In this document: positions 9,175 through 17,487 of the stretch, one piece after another
Numbering within the stretch: position 1 is the stretch's first letter
Layout of the letters: each line of letters starts with the position of its first letter
Origin: G963662675 sp963662675
Lineage (GTDB): Bacteria; Bacteroidota; Bacteroidia; Bacteroidales; Prolixibacteraceae
Direction of reading: 5' to 3'
NCBI GenBank assembly: GCA_963662675.2
Contig: CAXXHP010000002.1
Span: 186,001 to 250,000 of the forward strand
Length of the DNA stretch: 64,000 bases
Made by a program: the position numbers and the translations under genes
Notes under the pieces: generated by a model
Told to the model about the DNA's origin: nothing
What the model saw: only the letters and a program-made list of their open reading frames with translations
Databases searched by the model: none

Positions 9175-10302
9175 ATGGCAGGAATTTATATTCATATTCC
9201 ATTTTGCAAAACCAAATGCCACTACTGCGATTTTTATAAATCAACAGATTTTGCCTCAAAGTTTGACTTTCTAAAGGCGCTGAAAAAAGAAATATCACAA
9301 CGGAAAAATGAAATTGAAGATGACTTAATTGAGAGCATCTATTTTGGAGGGGGAACGCCCTCTATTTTAGAAATAAGTCAAATAGAAGATATTCTTTATC
9401 ATATTCGTGAAAATTATAAACTTGCTTCAAATATTGAAATTACACTGGAAGCTAATCCAGATGATTTAACGGCCTCATTTATTAACGGGCTAAAGAATAC
9501 TTCAATAAACCGACTGAGCATTGGGACACAATCATTTAACGACCGTGATTTAAAAAGTATGAACCGCCGACATAATAGTAAACAGGCGGTTAACTCGGTA
9601 AAAATGGCTCAAGAAGCTGGCTTTAATAACATCAGTATCGATCTAATTTACGGCCTTCCAAACCAATCACTTCTTGATTGGGAAGCAAATGTGAAAAAGG
9701 CAATTTCGTTATCTGTTCAACACATTTCAGCTTATCACCTGACTTATCATGAAGGCACTGTCTTTTTCGACTATTTGAAAAATGGAAGAATTAAAGAGTT
9801 ACCGGATGAATTAAGCTTTGATCAATTTAAATTGCTTAAAAAGGAAATGGAAAAGGCTGATTTTGAACATTATGAAATTTCAAATTTTGCGCACTCTGGA
9901 TTATATTCCCGCCACAACAAAGCCTACTGGGAGCGAAAATATTATCTCGGGTTTGGTCCTTCAGCGCATTCGTTTGATCAGAAAAGCCGACGATGGAATG
10001 TTTCCAGTCTTGATGGATACCTGAAAGCCCTTGAAAATGATGAGACTTTTTGGGAAGATGAAATATTGACAGAGCAGGACCAGTACAATGATTACATGAT
10101 TACTTCGCTTCGCACCATGTGGGGTATTTCTGAACAATATTTACTAGATAATTTTGCAGAAAAATTCAATCATCATTTTAAGAAAGAAGCACAAATATTT
10201 ATGGATAGCAAACATTTACTATTTGAAAATAGATGCTATAAATTATCTACAGAAGGCTTATTTATTTCAGATAGAATTATGGAGCATTTACTCTTTGTAT
10301 GA
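9175..10302 (+). CDS. hemW: HemW-type radical SAM heme chaperone
   Basis: HemW is a radical SAM protein related to coproporphyrinogen III oxidase HemN; characterised members bind heme and hand it to respiratory enzymes rather than oxidise coproporphyrinogen. The 375 residues start GIYIHIPFCKTKCHYCDFY, with Cys11, Cys15 and Cys18 binding the 4Fe-4S cluster. The residue after the last Cys-x is Phe, not Cys, which separates HemW (CxxxCxxCxF) from HemN (CxxxCxxCxC). The motifs YFGGGTPS, E.NPDDLT, SIGTQSFNDRDLK, DLIYGLPNQ and HISAYHLTYHEGT are typical. It is 48 bp downstream of the Rrf2 gene and may be co-transcribed with it. Confidence 0.92.
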   Translation: MAGIYIHIPFCKTKCHYCDFYKSTDFASKFDFLKALKKEISQRKNEIEDDLIESIYFGGGTPSILEISQIEDILYHIRENYKLASNIEITLEANPDDLTASFINGLKNTSINRLSIGTQSFNDRDLKSMNRRHNSKQAVNSVKMAQEAGFNNISIDLIYGLPNQSLLDWEANVKKAISLSVQHISAYHLTYHEGTVFFDYLKNGRIKELPDELSFDQFKLLKKEMEKADFEHYEISNFAHSGLYSRHNKAYWERKYYLGFGPSAHSFDQKSRRWNVSSLDGYLKALENDETFWEDEILTEQDQYNDYMITSLRTMWGISEQYLLDNFAEKFNHHFKKEAQIFMDSKHLLFENRCYKLSTEGLFISDRIMEHLLFV

Positions 10303-10358
10303 GAGTACTAAATATTGTTAATTGATAGAATATAAAGTAAGGCTTGTGGATATTTCCC

Positions 10359-10366
10359 TATATTTG
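10359..10366 (+). promoter_or_regulatory. Bacteroidota -7 box upstream of the dut operon
   Basis: TATATTTG lies 20 bp before the dut ATG and matches TAnnTTTG. It would start the dut-TPR-DUF4292-EnvC transcript. Confidence 0.5.
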
Positions 10367-10386
10367 CTCTTTGAAAAAATAGACAT

Positions 10387-10821
10387 ATGGAAATTAAAAT
10401 AATCAATCGATCAAAAAATTCTCTACCAGCTTATAGTACCTCACATTCAGCAGGTATGGACTTAAGGGCAAATATTGAAGAACCTTTAATTTTGAAGCCA
10501 TTGGAGCGTATTTTGGTGCCAACAGGTTTATTTATTGAATTACCAGAAGGGTATGAAGCCCAAATAAGACCAAGAAGCGGATTGGCATATAAAAAGGGAA
10601 TTACTGTATTAAACTCTCCTGGCACGATTGATGCTGATTATCGAGGAGAAATAGGTGTTATTCTGGTAAACCTATCGAATGAAGATTTTAAGATTGAACA
10701 AGGTGAGCGTATTTGCCAAATGGTAATTTCTAAGCATGAAACCGTTAACTGGGAACAAGTTGAGATTTTAGAAGAGACAGTGCGCGGAGAAGGCGGATTT
10801 GGGCATACCGGAAAAAATTAA
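10387..10821 (+). CDS. dut: dUTP diphosphatase
   Basis: Trimeric dUTPase hydrolyses dUTP to dUMP and pyrophosphate, keeping uracil out of DNA and feeding dTMP synthesis. All five family motifs are visible in 144 residues: SAGMDLRA, RPRSGLA, the uracil-binding NSPGTIDADYRGEI, GERICQMV and the mobile C-terminal RGEGGFGHTG. It is the first gene of a four-gene run in which the next three encode envelope proteins; spacing to the next gene is 8 bp. This dut-TPR-DUF4292-peptidase arrangement recurs in Bacteroidota. Confidence 0.97.
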   Translation: MEIKIINRSKNSLPAYSTSHSAGMDLRANIEEPLILKPLERILVPTGLFIELPEGYEAQIRPRSGLAYKKGITVLNSPGTIDADYRGEIGVILVNLSNEDFKIEQGERICQMVISKHETVNWEQVEILEETVRGEGGFGHTGKN

Positions 10822-10829
10822 ATAGACGA

Positions 10830-12590
10830 ATGAGTTATAGAAAAATTGCATATTTATTGCTTTTTGGTTTGATGGTAACATCTTGTGCTACCACCAAAAA
10901 TGAACTAACAAATAGCGAAGTCATTTCTCAGCCAAAAGAAACGTTGCTTTCGGAGGATGAGCAGAATGAATTTGAGTATTTGTTTATTGAAGGCTTAAAA
11001 CAAAAGCAATTAGGTAATCTTAGTAGTGCGGTTTCGTTTTTTTCGCGTTGTCTCGAAATTGATCCAAATTCAGCAGTTTCAATGTATGAAATGGCCAATC
11101 TTCACTATATAAACAACGACTTAACAAGTGCGGCATTACTCCTTGAAAAAGCAAATTCAATTGTTACCAATAACAAATGGTACAAAATGTTGCTGGCTCA
11201 AATTTATCAGCAACGCAAGCAATATAGAGAAGCTGCCTTACTTTATATTGAACTATGCGATATGGAGCCAGAGAATCAAGAATTCTTGTATTCAAAGGCT
11301 GTATTAATGAGCATGGCAGGAGATTATCAGCAAGCCATTGATGCCTATAATCTATTAGAAAGTGAGATTGGTATTAATGAGCAAATTTCTGTGGCGAAAC
11401 AGCAGGTTTATATGTCAATGAATTTGCCACAGAAAGCATTTGAGGAAATTAACCTATTAATTAATTCGGATCCTGCTAATCCGGAGTATTACGGATTACT
11501 GGCCGAATATTATCAGATGCAAGGGGATAATGAAAATGCCTTGAAATATTTTGAAAAAATTCTTCAAATAGATCCTGAGAATGGAATCGTTCATTTTTCA
11601 TTGGCAAGCTATTACACCGAGGCTGGAGATATTCTTAAAGCATTTGATCATATTAAAAAGGCATATAAAAATGATGAATTGGATGCTGATACCAAGATTC
11701 AATACTATTTAATGCAAACGGCAGATTCTGAAAATTCTTTATGGACGAATGCCCAGATAGAAGAATTGTTGGATATTTTATATGAAAAATACCCGGATGA
11801 TAATCGTATGCTTACCATGTATGCAGAATACTTCATTCGTCAAAATGAATTAGAGAAAGCTCGTGATAATTTGCGAAAATTCCTTGAAACAGATAAAAGT
11901 ACATACATCATTTGGCAGCAATTGCTATATCTAGAAAATGATTTGCAGGATTATAATTCTCTTTACACTGAAAGTAAAGAAGCAATTGAGTATTTCCCCA
12001 ACCAAGCAGCATTATATGCCTGGAATGCCGTAAGTGCCCTTCAAATTGAAAAATATGAAGAAGCCTTGGAAATTCTGGAAGAAGGTGAATCTTATATTGT
12101 TGATAACCAACCCTTGCAAATTCAGTTTACAACCTATAAGGCAGAAGCAAATTATAAATTGAATCGGGTTGAACAAGCATTTAAAGCTTTTGATGAAGTA
12201 CTTGAGATTAATCCGGACAATTACATGGTACTAAATAATTACGCCTATTATTTGTCTATTAGAGGTGAGAATTTAGAAAAAGCAGAACGATTGAGTAATC
12301 AGGTTGTAAAGGCAAATCCAGATAATCCAACTTATTTGGATACCTATGCTTGGGTACTTTTCATGAGAGAAGAATATAGTTTGGCTAAGTTTTATATGGA
12401 AACAGCAATTGAAAATGGAGGTGATGAAAATTCAGTTTTGATTGAGCATTACGGTGACATTCTTTTTATGCTTGGAGAGAAAGTAAAAGCCATGGAAAAC
12501 TGGAAAAAAGCAAAGGAACTAGGGGATGAATCTGAAGTTCTGAACCAAAAAATTAATGAATCACGCTACATTGAAAGTTTACAGCCTTGA
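10830..12590 (+). CDS. Tetratricopeptide-repeat lipoprotein
   Basis: A 586-residue exported protein with a lipoprotein-type signal (hydrophobic stretch ending MVTSCATT, lipid-attached Cys near residue 19). It is followed by many TPR units, seen as repeated A..Y..L.....P..... patterns from about 45 to the C-terminus, such as YYGLLAEYYQMQGDNENALK. TPR superhelices are protein-docking scaffolds, and an envelope location is expected. It lies between dut and the DUF4292 lipoprotein, overlapping the latter by 4 bp, so these products are probably made together. A specific partner cannot be named; involvement in outer-membrane or peptidoglycan assembly is inferred from the neighbours. Confidence 0.85.
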   Translation: MSYRKIAYLLLFGLMVTSCATTKNELTNSEVISQPKETLLSEDEQNEFEYLFIEGLKQKQLGNLSSAVSFFSRCLEIDPNSAVSMYEMANLHYINNDLTSAALLLEKANSIVTNNKWYKMLLAQIYQQRKQYREAALLYIELCDMEPENQEFLYSKAVLMSMAGDYQQAIDAYNLLESEIGINEQISVAKQQVYMSMNLPQKAFEEINLLINSDPANPEYYGLLAEYYQMQGDNENALKYFEKILQIDPENGIVHFSLASYYTEAGDILKAFDHIKKAYKNDELDADTKIQYYLMQTADSENSLWTNAQIEELLDILYEKYPDDNRMLTMYAEYFIRQNELEKARDNLRKFLETDKSTYIIWQQLLYLENDLQDYNSLYTESKEAIEYFPNQAALYAWNAVSALQIEKYEEALEILEEGESYIVDNQPLQIQFTTYKAEANYKLNRVEQAFKAFDEVLEINPDNYMVLNNYAYYLSIRGENLEKAERLSNQVVKANPDNPTYLDTYAWVLFMREEYSLAKFYMETAIENGGDENSVLIEHYGDILFMLGEKVKAMENWKKAKELGDESEVLNQKINESRYIESLQP

Positions 12591-13462
12591 GAATAAATTC
12601 CCTAAAAAATATCGCTTTAGTTTTCTTAGTTGTACTCATTGGTATAACGTCATGTAAAGCCCCTAAAAGTTTAACAGTTGAAAAGTTGCGACCAATTAGC
12701 ACCAATAAGCTAATACGAAACATTGAAGATAATGCTTTCGACTACAAAGGATTGGGGATAAAAAAAATATCGTGTCAGTATGATAATAACGGAAATAAAA
12801 CATCTTTTAGAGCAAACCTGAGTTCGGTAAAAGATGATTTTATTTTACTGACTTTAAGTAAGATAAATGTTCCTGTTGGAAGATTGTTACTAACGCCCGA
12901 TAGTGTGAGAATGATTAATTATTTAGATAAAAATTATTTTTTACAAGATTATAGTTATCTCGAAAAGTTTGTAAGTTCAGATATTGATTTTTATACAGTT
13001 CAGTCAATTTTAACAAGTGATGTCTTTTCGTATAGTGCAGATAATGAGGATGATGAATTTAAAGAGTTTGTTTCATATACCAATTCAGGATTGTATGTAT
13101 TGCAGTCTGTAAAAAACCGAAAACTGGATAAAATAACTCGAAAAGGGAATGAAGACAAATTTGATAGGTATATGAAGAAGATGGATGAAGAAGCATTTGT
13201 CGTTCAATATTTATACATTGATCCAGAAACCTATAAAGTCAGAAAAATTATTTTAGACGATATTACAAACGAAAGAAAAGTGCAGGTTGAATTTTCTGAT
13301 TATGAATCGCTTGAAAAGCAATTATTCCCCGGTAACATTAATATTCATTTTTCCAGTCAGGATAATGATTTGAAGATGAAGATTAATCTCAGTAAATTTT
13401 CACTAGAATATGATCCGGATTATAATTTTAAAATACCGGAGAAATATGAACAGGTTAATTAG
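12587..13462 (+). CDS. DUF4292-family lipoprotein
   Basis: A 291-residue protein with a lipoprotein signal (hydrophobic stretch ending GITSCKAP). The body carries beta-strand-rich segments such as ISCQYDNNGNKTSFRANL and VQVEFSDYESL, the pattern of DUF4292, which I recall as related to the LolA/LolB lipoprotein-carrier fold; that relation should be confirmed by structure prediction. It starts with TTG at 12587, overlapping the TPR gene stop in a TTGA junction, evidence of translational coupling. The EnvC-like gene starts 11 bp downstream. The role is unknown; a carrier for a hydrophobic envelope component is a guess from fold and context. Confidence 0.78.
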   Translation: MRINSLKNIALVFLVVLIGITSCKAPKSLTVEKLRPISTNKLIRNIEDNAFDYKGLGIKKISCQYDNNGNKTSFRANLSSVKDDFILLTLSKINVPVGRLLLTPDSVRMINYLDKNYFLQDYSYLEKFVSSDIDFYTVQSILTSDVFSYSADNEDDEFKEFVSYTNSGLYVLQSVKNRKLDKITRKGNEDKFDRYMKKMDEEAFVVQYLYIDPETYKVRKIILDDITNERKVQVEFSDYESLEKQLFPGNINIHFSSQDNDLKMKINLSKFSLEYDPDYNFKIPEKYEQVN

Positions 13463-13473
13463 TCTACAATGAA

Positions 13474-14658
13474 ATGAAACGTCTCTTTTTTTTGTATGTT
13501 CTGATAAGTTTGACATGGGTTTCTCATGGACAGTCAATTTCGGAATTACGTGAAAAAAAGAATACCGCACAACAAGATATAGCTTTCACATCAGACCTTT
13601 TAAAAAAGGCACGTGAAGATGAAAAAGCTTCTCTTTCAAAGTTAAACCTGATAAATAGCCAGATTCAAAGCAGAAGTGACTTTATTGAAAGTTTAAATTC
13701 TGAGCTTGCTTTACTCGGTGGCATTATTTCAAATAATGTGGAAGTCATTGAAATGCTTCAGGATGATTTAACAGCGCTCAAGGAAGAATATGCTTCAATG
13801 ATTCGTTTTGCACAAATAAATAAGAGTAGCTACGATTTGATCTTTTTTGTCTTTTCTGCTGAAACCCTGAATCAGATCTATAAGCGTTTTCTTTATCTCC
13901 GCCAATATTCAAACTACAGAAAGAAACAGATGGAAGTTATTCGCCTTCTCTCTGATATTGTTGAAAATAAACTTGTTGAATTGGAGACAGATAGGCTACA
14001 GAATGAGTTACTATTGTCAAAAAAGGAAGAAGAAAACATTCTTCTGGTAGAGAACCAAAAGGAGCAAAACCAGCATATCACAGCTCTACAGAAAAAACAG
14101 AAGGATTTACGCAAAACAATTCGTGAACAAGAACTGCAGCAGGAGCAGCTTAATAATGCTATTGAAAAGCTGTTGGCGGAAGAAACAGGAGGGTCAGCAA
14201 ACACTGGTGAATTTGAATTGACGCCGGAGCAAAAATTAATATCAACTGATTTTGAAAAGAATAAAGGCTTAATTCCGTGGCCTATAGAGCGCGGAATAAT
14301 AACAGAGCATTTTGGAATACACGCCCATGCGGTTCTTAAACAAGTTCAGGTGAAAAACAACGGGATCGATATTAGTACGCAGGAGGGAGCCAAGGCAAGA
14401 GTTGTTTTTGATGGCGAGGTGAGTAAAGTGTTTGCTATTTCAGGAAGTAATATGGCTATTATAGTCCGCCATGGCAGCTTTTTAAGTGTTTACTCAAACC
14501 TAAAAGAGGTTTATGTAACAGCTGGTCAAAAAGTAAGAATTAAACAAGAGATAGGCTCTGTTTATACAGATATTTCTGATGGAAATAAAACCGTACTGAA
14601 GTTTCAAATTTGGGAAGAGAACCAAAAACTTAATCCAGAGGATTGGATTAGCAAATAG
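13474..14658 (+). CDS. EnvC-like murein hydrolase activator with degenerate LytM domain
   Basis: A 394-residue exported protein: signal peptide 1-20 (ending VSHGQ), a long Lys/Glu/Gln coiled coil at about 22-235, then a LytM/M23-type beta domain at about 265-394. In active LytM enzymes zinc is held by His in HxxxD and by the HxH motif. Here the first position reads NNGIDIS (His replaced by Asn, Asp kept) and the HxH region reads VLKFQIW (first His to Lys, second to Gln), so zinc cannot be bound normally. This is the EnvC/NlpD pattern: a catalytically dead domain that activates a peptidoglycan amidase during cell separation. The final gene of the dut operon. The partner amidase is not in the window. 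Confidence 0.85.
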   Translation: MKRLFFLYVLISLTWVSHGQSISELREKKNTAQQDIAFTSDLLKKAREDEKASLSKLNLINSQIQSRSDFIESLNSELALLGGIISNNVEVIEMLQDDLTALKEEYASMIRFAQINKSSYDLIFFVFSAETLNQIYKRFLYLRQYSNYRKKQMEVIRLLSDIVENKLVELETDRLQNELLLSKKEEENILLVENQKEQNQHITALQKKQKDLRKTIREQELQQEQLNNAIEKLLAEETGGSANTGEFELTPEQKLISTDFEKNKGLIPWPIERGIITEHFGIHAHAVLKQVQVKNNGIDISTQEGAKARVVFDGEVSKVFAISGSNMAIIVRHGSFLSVYSNLKEVYVTAGQKVRIKQEIGSVYTDISDGNKTVLKFQIWEENQKLNPEDWISK

Positions 14659-14692
14659 GCAGATTTAATATTTGTGTCCTCAGTCAATAAAA

Positions 14693-15394
14693 TTAGAGAT
14701 TTGCAACTCTGGTCAAAGTGGGTATATCCAATAGTTTTATTTTCCTTCCTTGTAAATCAATAAGTTTGTCGTGTTTGAATTCCGAAAGCAGCCGGATTAC
14801 ACTTTCAGTTGCCGTCCCCACAATATTGGCTAATTCTTCACGAGTAAGTGAAATTTGCAAGGTATTAGCATTATCTAAATCGAAACTTTCCTTTAATAGA
14901 AGTAAAACTTCAGCCAGCCTTTCCCGAACAGTTTTTTGGGCAATATCAGTAATATAATCGTTGGCTTCGCGCAATTCTTTGCAAACGATCTGCAGCATGT
15001 GATGCGAGAATTCCCAATTGTTTTGTATTAAGTATAATAACGTTTGATATGGAATGTGGCACAATACTGTTTCCTCAATTACCTTTGAAGTTGTGCATGC
15101 CAGCTCTTGACTTAATAAAGATCGATAGGCAATAATATCACCTTTTTTTGCAAATCTAATGATTTGCTCTTTTCCATCTGTACCTGTCTTGAAAATTTTT
15201 AAAATGCCTTTTGTAACACAGTAAAAGCCAGTTAGCCGACTACCTTCTCGATATATTATACTGCCCTTTTTAAAAAGAGAACAGGTTTTTTCATAATTGA
15301 GATGGGCAAGTTCATTCTCGGTTAATTTTTTGAATAATTGAAACCCTGAAAGATCACATTCTTCCTCTGTTGGTTTTAAGATAGAACTTTTCAT
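14693..15394 (-). CDS. Crp/Fnr-family transcriptional regulator
   Basis: A 233-residue regulator with an N-terminal cyclic-nucleotide-binding-type beta roll (about 20-140, containing FKKGSIIYREG and GFYCVTKGILKIF) and a C-terminal helix-turn-helix with LTREELANIVGTATESVIRLLSEF, the Crp-type recognition region. It has cysteines, but not the N-terminal cluster spacing of FNR, and I cannot name a ligand. It is convergent with the EnvC-like gene and divergent from the OsmC gene, with about 165 bp between their starts. It could regulate the OsmC gene, but no FNR- or CRP-like palindrome stands out in the shared region. Confidence 0.9.
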   Translation of the reverse strand: MKSSILKPTEEECDLSGFQLFKKLTENELAHLNYEKTCSLFKKGSIIYREGSRLTGFYCVTKGILKIFKTGTDGKEQIIRFAKKGDIIAYRSLLSQELACTTSKVIEETVLCHIPYQTLLYLIQNNWEFSHHMLQIVCKELREANDYITDIAQKTVRERLAEVLLLLKESFDLDNANTLQISLTREELANIVGTATESVIRLLSEFKHDKLIDLQGRKIKLLDIPTLTRVANL

Positions 15395-15462
15395 TTCCTA
15401 CATATTTTTAGTAAGACTTTTTAGATCAAGCTTATATCATTCTTAAATATACAATGAACATT

Positions 15463-15470
15463 TATATTTG
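15463..15470 (+). promoter_or_regulatory. Bacteroidota -7 box for the OsmC gene
   Basis: TATATTTG matches TAnnTTTG, giving a leader of roughly 80 nt before the OsmC-family ATG at 15559. No clear -33 TTG. Confidence 0.45.
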
Positions 15471-15558
15471 TAAAACTATTTATTTAAATATCTCTATAGT
15501 TTATTTTTTTTATTTATTAAATCCGAAGAGAGGATAAATCTATTTAAAATAACTTATT

Positions 15559-15972
15559 ATGAAACACTTAGTCGATTTAGAATGGAAACAAAATATGTCT
15601 TTTGAGACAGAAATGGATGGACATTTGATTACTTTGGATGCAGGTTCAGAATCGGGGGGCGATAATCTTGGTCCTCGCCCAAAAAAATTTATGCTCACCG
15701 CTTTGGCAGGTTGTACAGGAATGGATGTAATCCTAATATTGAAAAAGATGAAGGTTTTCCCAGAATCTTTTCATGTTTTGGTTGAAGGAGACTTAACAGA
15801 AGATGAACCGAAACGATATTCAAAGATGAAAGTGATTTATCAATTTAAAGGTTCTGATTTACCGATTGAGAAGTTGAAGAAAGCTGTGAAACTCTCAGAA
15901 GATAAATATTGTGGTGTATCTGCAGTATACAAAAAAGCACTCGATTTGAGTTCTGAAATAAGGATTGTGTAA
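15559..15972 (+). CDS. OsmC-family thiol peroxidase-like protein
   Basis: A 137-residue OsmC/Ohr-superfamily protein, a dimer in which two cysteines reduce organic hydroperoxides. The expected redox pair is Cys52 in ALAGCTGMDV and Cys118 in DKYCGVSAV, and the segment NLGPRPKKFMLTAL precedes the first as in the YhfA-like branch. The length is normal. It stands alone between a Crp/Fnr regulator and an aldehyde dehydrogenase, each with its own promoter-like box. Function as a peroxidase is by family; members of the YhfA branch are less well characterised than Ohr. Confidence 0.9.
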   Translation: MKHLVDLEWKQNMSFETEMDGHLITLDAGSESGGDNLGPRPKKFMLTALAGCTGMDVILILKKMKVFPESFHVLVEGDLTEDEPKRYSKMKVIYQFKGSDLPIEKLKKAVKLSEDKYCGVSAVYKKALDLSSEIRIV

Positions 15973-16044
15973 TCATTCCTTTATTATTGGGCAGATATTA
16001 ACGTTGAAGGCTAAGGTTTCTATGTTTTTAAAATCAATTCATAT

Positions 16045-16052
16045 TAACTTTG
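16045..16052 (+). promoter_or_regulatory. Bacteroidota -7 box for the aldehyde dehydrogenase gene
   Basis: TAACTTTG matches TAnnTTTG, 31 bp before the ATG. It abuts an inverted repeat TTGAAATT/AATTTCAA at 16050-16071 that would cover the transcription start. Confidence 0.48.
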
Positions 16053-16083
16053 AAATTGATAAAAATTTCAATTATTTGAGCAT

Positions 16084-17445
16084 ATGCAATCTGTAAATCC
16101 CTATACCGAAGAGATAATCCACACATATAAAGACCATTCAAATATTGAGGCAAACTCAATTATTGATCATGTAGATTCAGCCTGGAACTTATGGAAAACG
16201 ACTCCATTTGATATTCGTTCTCAATATATGCTTAAGTTGGCTGATTTGTTGATTGATCGTAAGGAAGAACTTGCCAATTTAATTATGTCTGAGATGGGTA
16301 AAATTGTGAGTGAGGCGAGGGGAGAAGTTCAGAAATGTGCAACGGTTTGTCGTTATTATGCTGAGAATGCAGAGCAGTTTTTGAAAAATGAACCTATCAA
16401 AACAGAAGCTTCAGAATCATTTGTTAGCTATCAGCCGATTGGTACAGTTTTAGCAATTATGCCGTGGAATTTTCCTTTTTGGCAGGTATTTCGTTTTTTG
16501 GCTCCGACATTGATGGCTGGAAATACAGGCATTCTAAAACATGCCAGTAATGTTCCCGGGTGTGCGTTGGCTATTGAAAAATTGGTTTCAGATGCCGGTT
16601 TCCCCAAAAATGTGTTCAGAACCATCTTAATCAGAGGATCTTTGGTTAAGCCAATCATCGAAAACCGTAAGATTAAAGCAGTTACTTTAACAGGAAGTAC
16701 ACCGGCAGGAAAATCCGTTGCAGCTACAGCTGGCAGCGTATTAAAGAAAACGGTCCTGGAACTGGGTGGTAGCGATCCATATATAATTTTAGAAGATGCC
16801 GATATTGCAGAAGCTGCACGCCTCTGTGTTTCTAGTCGTTTGCTCAATGCCGGGCAAAGTTGCATTGGTGCTAAACGCTTTATTGTATTAGAAAGTGTTT
16901 ATGAGAATTTTAAGACAGAATTTGTAAAGTTAATGCAAGCTGCAATTTATGGTGATCCCTTCTCGAATGAGACATTAATAGGACCACTTGCCCGGAAAGA
17001 TTTGCGCGATGAATTACACCAACAAGTGGTTAAGAGTGTTGAAATGGGAGCTAAAGTTTTGTGTGGTGGATTTGTTCCTGAAGGCGACAATTCATTTTAT
17101 CCCCCAACTGTTCTGGAAAACATCCAACACGAAATGCCTGCATATCATGAAGAATTTTTTGGTCCGGTGGCATCTCTGTTTAAAGTTAAAACAGAAGAGG
17201 AAGCCATTCATGTGGCAAATGACACAGTTTTTGGGTTAGGGGCAGGTGTATTCACATCCAACATTGCAAAAGGGAAAGAACTGGCTGAAAAGGGTCTGGA
17301 ATCAGGTTGTGTGTTTGTGAATGACTTTGTAAAATCAGATTCCCGACTTCCATTCGGAGGAATCAAAGAAAGTGGCTATGGACGAGAACTTTCTTTATTG
17401 GGTATCCGTGAGTTTGTAAATGCAAAAACAGTGGTAATTCGTTAG
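16084..17445 (+). CDS. Succinate-semialdehyde dehydrogenase-like aldehyde dehydrogenase
   Basis: A 453-residue NAD(P)-dependent aldehyde dehydrogenase oxidising an aldehyde to the acid. Key residues are present: Asn129 in MPWNFP (oxyanion), Glu226 in LELGGSDP (general base) and Cys260 in NAGQSCIGAKRF (nucleophile), with the cofactor loop TGSTPAG. Length and the N-terminal VNPYTEE, YYAENAEQFL and C-terminal FVNDFVKSDSRLPFGG match the short Sad/GabD-like succinate-semialdehyde dehydrogenase group. No GABA transaminase is nearby, so the true substrate is uncertain. It has its own promoter box and an inverted repeat over the start of transcription. Confidence 0.88.
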   Translation: MQSVNPYTEEIIHTYKDHSNIEANSIIDHVDSAWNLWKTTPFDIRSQYMLKLADLLIDRKEELANLIMSEMGKIVSEARGEVQKCATVCRYYAENAEQFLKNEPIKTEASESFVSYQPIGTVLAIMPWNFPFWQVFRFLAPTLMAGNTGILKHASNVPGCALAIEKLVSDAGFPKNVFRTILIRGSLVKPIIENRKIKAVTLTGSTPAGKSVAATAGSVLKKTVLELGGSDPYIILEDADIAEAARLCVSSRLLNAGQSCIGAKRFIVLESVYENFKTEFVKLMQAAIYGDPFSNETLIGPLARKDLRDELHQQVVKSVEMGAKVLCGGFVPEGDNSFYPPTVLENIQHEMPAYHEEFFGPVASLFKVKTEEEAIHVANDTVFGLGAGVFTSNIAKGKELAEKGLESGCVFVNDFVKSDSRLPFGGIKESGYGRELSLLGIREFVNAKTVVIR

Positions 17446-17487
17446 ATTCATGGTTCTTTTAGGCTCTTGGTATCGAGTCATTATTTC

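Noticed and set aside
13914..14204. Cys/Ser/Phe-rich 96-codon minus-strand frame
   Set aside because: It is the antisense of the Lys/Glu coiled coil of the EnvC-like gene, which creates such frames by codon bias.
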